Below, piece by piece: positions 59,701-64,000 of a stretch of DNA of 64,000 nt. The notes under the pieces were generated by a model. That model saw only the letters and a program-made list of their open reading frames with translations, did no database searches and was not told the origin of the DNA. Every line of letters begins with the position of its first letter. Position 1 is the stretch's first letter. A program made the position numbers and the translations under genes. The DNA comes from Adineta ricciae (lineage: Eukaryota; Rotifera; Eurotatoria; Adinetida; Adinetidae), in assembly GCA_905250025.1 (NCBI GenBank), contig CAJNOJ010000166.1, positions 1 to 64,000 of the forward strand. Direction: 5' to 3'.

Positions 59701-60548
59701 AAGAGTCGATTTATATCAGAACAATTAAATAAATTCTAGACGATACCAGTGCCAGGTGGCCCATGAATAATCGAGATGTCACGGGATGACAGAGCGAAAT
59801 TTACAGCGTCACGTTGAGATTCATCAAGATTCTCATTGAACCATTGTGATGGACCAGCGTTTTGGGAGAAATTCGATGGAATGGGCTCACCATTATCAAA
59901 TGCAATATCAAGAAGATGATACGCAATGCCTTGGCGCCGTTTAATCATTAAATCCAGACAGCTAACAGGGGAAACTTTGAATGTTCATATCTCCTTTTCA
60001 ACTTACTGTCTCAATCGTCGATATGTCACATCATTCGCCATTTTAATAATCATAAAAAGGCAAGTATCACTTAGTGAATTGAATTGTTCATCATCATTGT
60101 CTTCAATCGTTATATGAATTGTATTCGTTGTTAAACGAAATATCAAACCACGCGCTAATGCTGCTTGTTCATCAATTGAGTGTCCCTGTTGATAAATAGC
60201 AGCTATATCACCTGTAATGAAGAGAAAATGATGAATATTCAAACGAAACATAGAAGACAAACCCGGTCCAAACGTTTGTGCACGTGAAAGAGATTCGCCT
60301 TCGAAAACAAGGATCGTTCGTCCGTAGAGACCCGTGTATGTATACTGAAAACGAAGACGTGTCAGGCAGAAACCTCGTTCAGCAAGACGTTTTGTCGATT
60401 GACCTTTCAATGCTTCCCTAAAAATATATTGTTCTACATTTTGAAGAAATTCACAATCATAATCTCACGTTGATTGATTTATTTCCTCTTCTCGTTCCAG
60501 CTCTAATAGATCTCGACATTTTTCAGTAAATAGCTCAACACCAGTCAT
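56768..60548 (-). CDS. IGHMBP2: IGHMBP2/SMUBP-2 type UPF1-like helicase, 14 exons
   Basis: The model is complement(join(56768..57178, 57227..57370, 57424..57726, 57782..57947, 58006..58105, 58158..58334, 58396..58882, 58945..59106, 59153..59377, 59437..59696, 59747..59961, 60007..60211, 60263..60417, 60469..60548)), 1029 residues. All 13 introns (45-62 nt) close in phase. This is a superfamily-1B 5'-3' RNA/DNA helicase linked to translation. Walker A GPPGTGKTTT is at about 214-223, Walker B VVIDECSQ ends at 380, QYRM is near 442, and GFQGRE and NVAITRARR mark later motifs. An R3H domain follows (about 700-790: [30 protein letters not shown]). A C2HC finger (C857, C860, H872, C876) comes next, then an AN1 finger (C940, C945, C956, C959, C964, H967, H973, C975). 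The C2HC finger is an addition compared with the human layout as I know it. Confidence 0.95.
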
Positions 60549-60641
60549 CTATAAATGGCATGAAAAACAAACGTTAGCATTTTTCTAATCTTATCTTTAT
60601 AAGTTACACAATAAAATACAAAAAAAACAGAATTAGTCGAG

Positions 60642-62504
60642 TCAATTTATTTTCTTTTTCTTTTTTAATTTCAATGCGAATTTCGCTGCTAAGGGAAAAT
60701 GATCCGATGGAAATTGATGGTTCGGTAAATACAAGTTACTCATTTGTTGCTGCTGATACAAATCATATCGACTGATTAAGTTCAATCGATACCGATCATT
60801 ATCTTGTTTCGTGTAAAAAATATAATCGACCAAATTATATTCATTGTCAATACATGTCGTCACATCGGCTGTGTTCTCTAAATCATAAACTGAATGGAAT
60901 TGCTTATTGTGAGTTAAAGTTGCCGATGATCTTCGACTGATGTACTGCTCGTAAATGATTGAGTCTGTTGTTTGAGAAGAACTCTGTCGAGGAAAACGAC
61001 ATTCGGATGTAACAAATGCACTCGGCACCAATTCTCTAGATGGAAGTTGTAGGGAAAAACGATTTTGTACAATCGATTGAGGAATTTGACCGGATATTTC
61101 AATGGAACGAAATGTATCATATTTAATATGTCCATTGATCAAGAATTTCGATAACGGTGAGTGTGGTTGGGCATTGAAGTCACCACAGATAATGATTGGA
61201 TAATACGAATTCAGTGAAGCTGTTTTCATTGCAAATTGATCGATTTCCGCAAGAAAATATTGCAGCTGAGCTAATTTAATATCTCCACGTTTCGGTGAGA
61301 AAAGCAAATGAGTAGTAGCAACACAAAATAGATCATCTGAAGTTGCTTTCGATGACACTGGTTGAAACAGAGCAATTAAACCACAATTATCTCTAGACAA
61401 ATGATGAAAACTGAATAGAAAAGATCAAACAGCTGAAATTTACCTGTCTAAAAGTGGGATATTTCTCTGATAAAATGGCACTGTTTTGCTTTCAACTACT
61501 TTTAATCGATCGGTTCGATAGAATAAACAGCAGCCGTCTGATTTATCGCCGGAGCGTTTGATATAGATTGAATTATATCCTTGAACACAACAATAGATAA
61601 TGAAAGCTTATTTCAACAAACGTGGATTTACCATGATCCATCATTTTCGGTCGGAAATCATGTTTGTAATGTTCTCTTTGCATTTCTTGAAGACAGATAA
61701 TCTAAAAATCAAGCAAAGCATAGCTGCTTCTAGAAATAGCGTGAAAAATAACGTACATCAGCATCTTGTTTTAATAATTCTCTTAACAAACGTTCTTTGC
61801 GTCGATGCCAATGAAGATCTTGGTCGAGGCAATCCGCATACAACGACGGATTATCTTCAATTAATTTTTGTGCAAGAATATTATAATTAACTAGGTGAAA
61901 ATTAAAGTGATGATAACGACTTTTCTCCAAATGTGCTTGGTAAGTCGTATTCGACCATGTTCGTTTTGGTAAATGAAAATCCACTAAAAATAAGTATAAA
62001 AACAACTGAATATGATCCGTTATGGAACTTACATTGAGAATATTTATCTCGCTTTCGAGGAATTTCAACTTCAGGTGATTGCAAATCTCGTGATCGTTTA
62101 GGCATTGAGATGGTTTGGGATTGATCGAGGAAATAAATCCGATCTAATGATAAGGAAGTTGCCTGTTGAGAAAAGGGTAGAAGTGAAGATGATTGGTGCT
62201 GTTTAAACCAAGAATCCCAATATTCGCTGCTTTGATCGTTTTCAGCGTCTTCAGTTTGTACTTTCGGCTGACGGAAACGTGAACTCCAGTGTAAACGTGG
62301 TTCTCGTGGTTGATGTGTTAATTTCCATGAATGAAGATTGATTAGGAAATGAGTTAGGTATGACTCATTCGGTTTTTTTTCATTCGAGTGAAATTGCCGA
62401 GTATTGGGTAAGATTGAACCATAGGAAAGTAAATAACGGGTTAAATAATGGGGATAAGAAGAAGAAGAAGAAGAGGCTTTAAACCGTACGGCTAAGGTGA
62501 GCAT
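60642..62504 (-). CDS. ANGEL-type CCR4-family nuclease, 5 exons
   Basis: The model is complement(join(60642..61392, 61444..61579, 61632..61701, 61757..61983, 62033..62504)), 551 residues. The introns are 49-55 nt and close in phase. It belongs to the exonuclease-endonuclease-phosphatase fold: NYNILAQ opens the domain, the metal-binding Glu is near 239 (CLQEMQ), then THLLFSPKRGDIKLAQL, CGDFNAQPHSPL, VDYIFYT and the C-terminal SDHFPL. The order and spacing match ANGEL1/ANGEL2, which act as 2',3'-cyclic phosphatases or mRNA-processing enzymes. The N-terminal 150 residues are Ser/Arg-rich, including a serine run encoded by a GAA/TTC-type repeat; the first 60 could be a mitochondrial presequence. 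Its stop lies 93 bases upstream of the IGHMBP2 start on the same strand. Confidence 0.92.
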
Positions 62505-63103
62505 AGACCATGAGATTGATCACAGAATTGATAAACGAAATTAACCTTTTGAAAGAATCTTGTTGGCAGCGTATTTTTTTGAATATTGTCTTATTCGCAA
62601 TACGACACAACACAACATTCGTATTGGTTGCTGATTGGTCTAAACGAGTAGCAAATCACATAATTGTTTTCTCTGTGTGGAAAAACGAATGGTTAAATTG
62701 ATGTGGTCGTTGCTAACGGTATATAGTGATATTTATTATTTATATATACACACACACACATACCTGTGAATTGTTTTTTGATAGACACTAAAAAGAGAGA
62801 ATAATAGATGCTCGTGGTGTTAATTAACCAGCCGTTTCGGTGTTACAGAAAGAGTCAAGAGGAAATTCTTTGCATTTCTTTCTGCTACTTAAAGTGTTTT
62901 GCAAGCAACCACATTCAACTTGTCAGAATAGAACTATTTCTTTCTTGCCCTCACGCACTGCCATTCTTTCACAAACTAGCATACGCGCTCGGCAGATGCT
63001 TAGCCTCATCAGTCAGTTGATACTCTGTTTGTTTTAGATTCGAGTATGAAAGAGATAGTTTGTTGGGTTTCTAACTAATCGGTTTCAAATAAACATCTAT
63101 CTA
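62505..63103. promoter_or_regulatory. Divergent promoter region
   Basis: About 600 bases between the ANGEL-type start (62504, minus) and the ATG at 63104 (plus). It includes an (AT)/(AC) run at about 62735-62761. It probably holds both promoters; no specific sites were identified. Confidence 0.4.
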
Positions 63104-64000
63104 ATGATACAATCAACAATGACTACTACTTCACTTGATGCGCATTGCTCCACTCTTCGAGCCCATGCTGCCGATATGACTGTTGAGCAACTAAGAGCAA
63201 CATTCGATGCGTTCGCTTCGCTTCTCAAAGAGACCAATGATCCTGAATCGAAATCCGCCATCATCGAACACATAATTTCTCCACTAATCAATCTCCCATA
63301 CAAGACAAACGCGTTTGCCGAGTCGACTTTGATTGCACATGAACTTTTTCTTATTCTACGTGACGATGCCATCATTGCGCAATTTCGTCAGCGGCAAACC
63401 GGAACGCACACTACACACAAACATACCCAGTTAGTTTCCGTCTTATTTATGAATGTTATTCATAAAATGAATGAAGATAATGTCAGCGAATTTCATCATT
63501 TACTCTTTCATCAACCATTGATCGATGAATTAGCAAATTGCCTTCACGAGATCGGTACGTACGGTCAACATTTAACAAATATTACGCTTCTTCGTTCAAT
63601 TAAATCGTTATTATTAACATATAAGAATTATCTAAGACATACAATCATTGGCGATGAATATACATTACTTCTGCCCATACTGAATTCTGTTATTCAGTGT
63701 CTTTGTTCCTCCTATGCTGTCCGTATGATCAAAACTTTGAAACATAATTTTACTCAAAAACTTACTGATCCTCAAGCATTATTTCTCGATACGTTGCCAT
63801 TCTATCTACAATGGTATTTTGAGTATGAAGATCCGGAGAACTACGGTCGTATTTTAAGAGTCTTGTTAAATGAATTTACTCAATGGTTCACCAACTGTCC
63901 GCCTCAAGCTTACATAACTTGTACACAACATATCGGGCGAATGATTCGACATTTAAACTATTTTCTCGTTCGTCCGGTCGAATCCGAAAACGTCCATATA
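63104..64000 (+). CDS. 5' part of a large helical protein, unknown family, 3' partial
   Basis: ATG at 63104 opens a frame that runs without a stop to the window end (299 codons); a second in-frame ATG is at 63119. The sequence is uniformly amphipathic and helical (TVEQLRATFDAFASLLKE, VSVLFMNVIHKMNED, LLRSIKSLLLTYKNYL, ILRVLLNEFTQWF), like HEAT/ARM-type scaffolds of very large proteins. No signal peptide or catalytic motif is visible. I do not recognise the family. No intron is needed within the visible part. Confidence 0.7.
   Translation, partial: MIQSTMTTTSLDAHCSTLRAHAADMTVEQLRATFDAFASLLKETNDPESKSAIIEHIISPLINLPYKTNAFAESTLIAHELFLILRDDAIIAQFRQRQTGTHTTHKHTQLVSVLFMNVIHKMNEDNVSEFHHLLFHQPLIDELANCLHEIGTYGQHLTNITLLRSIKSLLLTYKNYLRHTIIGDEYTLLLPILNSVIQCLCSSYAVRMIKTLKHNFTQKLTDPQALFLDTLPFYLQWYFEYEDPENYGRILRVLLNEFTQWFTNCPPQAYITCTQHIGRMIRHLNYFLVRPVESENVHI

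Overview
The window looks like nuclear DNA of a bdelloid rotifer (Adineta/Rotaria type). The reasons are animal gene families (POU6, KCTD, synaptotagmin-like, IGHMBP2, ANGEL, ATP synthase g), very compact genes with introns mostly 45-70 nt long and GT...AG ends, AT-rich spacers, and two families known to be unusual in bdelloids: a DYW-type pentatricopeptide-repeat (PPR) protein and ADP-ribosyltransferase plus tetratricopeptide (TPR) proteins. Gene models were built by hand: I joined open frames at GT/AG sites and accepted a junction only when the reading phase closed. No alignment or RNA evidence was available.

Left part, 1-20.4 kb (core genes): a 5'-truncated tandem alpha-crystallin-domain protein; a 4.4-kb spacer; an unknown single-pass membrane protein; a second membrane protein with an LRR-like ectodomain; a phytanoyl-CoA-dioxygenase-like enzyme (minus); ATP synthase subunit g; a KCTD-type BTB protein; an unknown 185-residue protein; an aerolysin/ETX-MTX2-like pore-forming-fold protein; TMEM69/DUF3429 (minus); a doubtful small ORF; and a nine-exon DYW-type PPR gene (minus).

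Accessory block, 21.9-29.1 kb, with a second copy at 49.3-56.1 kb: each copy holds one long single-exon gene (minus) made of an N-terminal alpha/beta domain, an arginine-type ADP-ribosyltransferase domain and kinesin-light-chain-like TPRs (8 units in copy 1, 10 in copy 2). In both copies the gene lies between two related, same-orientation non-coding repeat elements (E1 and E2), each bounded by short inverted ends related to CCCTTTTCTGAAAG. Homology between the copies stops at the outer ends, so the whole roughly 7-kb unit behaves like a composite mobile cassette. Copy 1 alone also lies between about 90-bp direct repeats.

Between and after the two copies: PABP and LRR gene remnants, a POU6-class transcription factor (minus, nine exons), a type II transmembrane EGF/trypsin-like protease (minus, four exons), a synaptotagmin-like tandem-C2 gene with two candidate first exons and an ambiguous base at a critical junction, a truncated LTR element near 44.6-45.0 kb, and older relatives of the E1/E2 repeats at 45-47 kb.

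Right part, 56.7-64 kb: IGHMBP2/SMUBP-2 helicase (minus, 14 exons), an ANGEL-type CCR4-family nuclease (minus, five exons), then a divergent 600-bp spacer and the 5' part of an unknown large helical protein that runs off the window.
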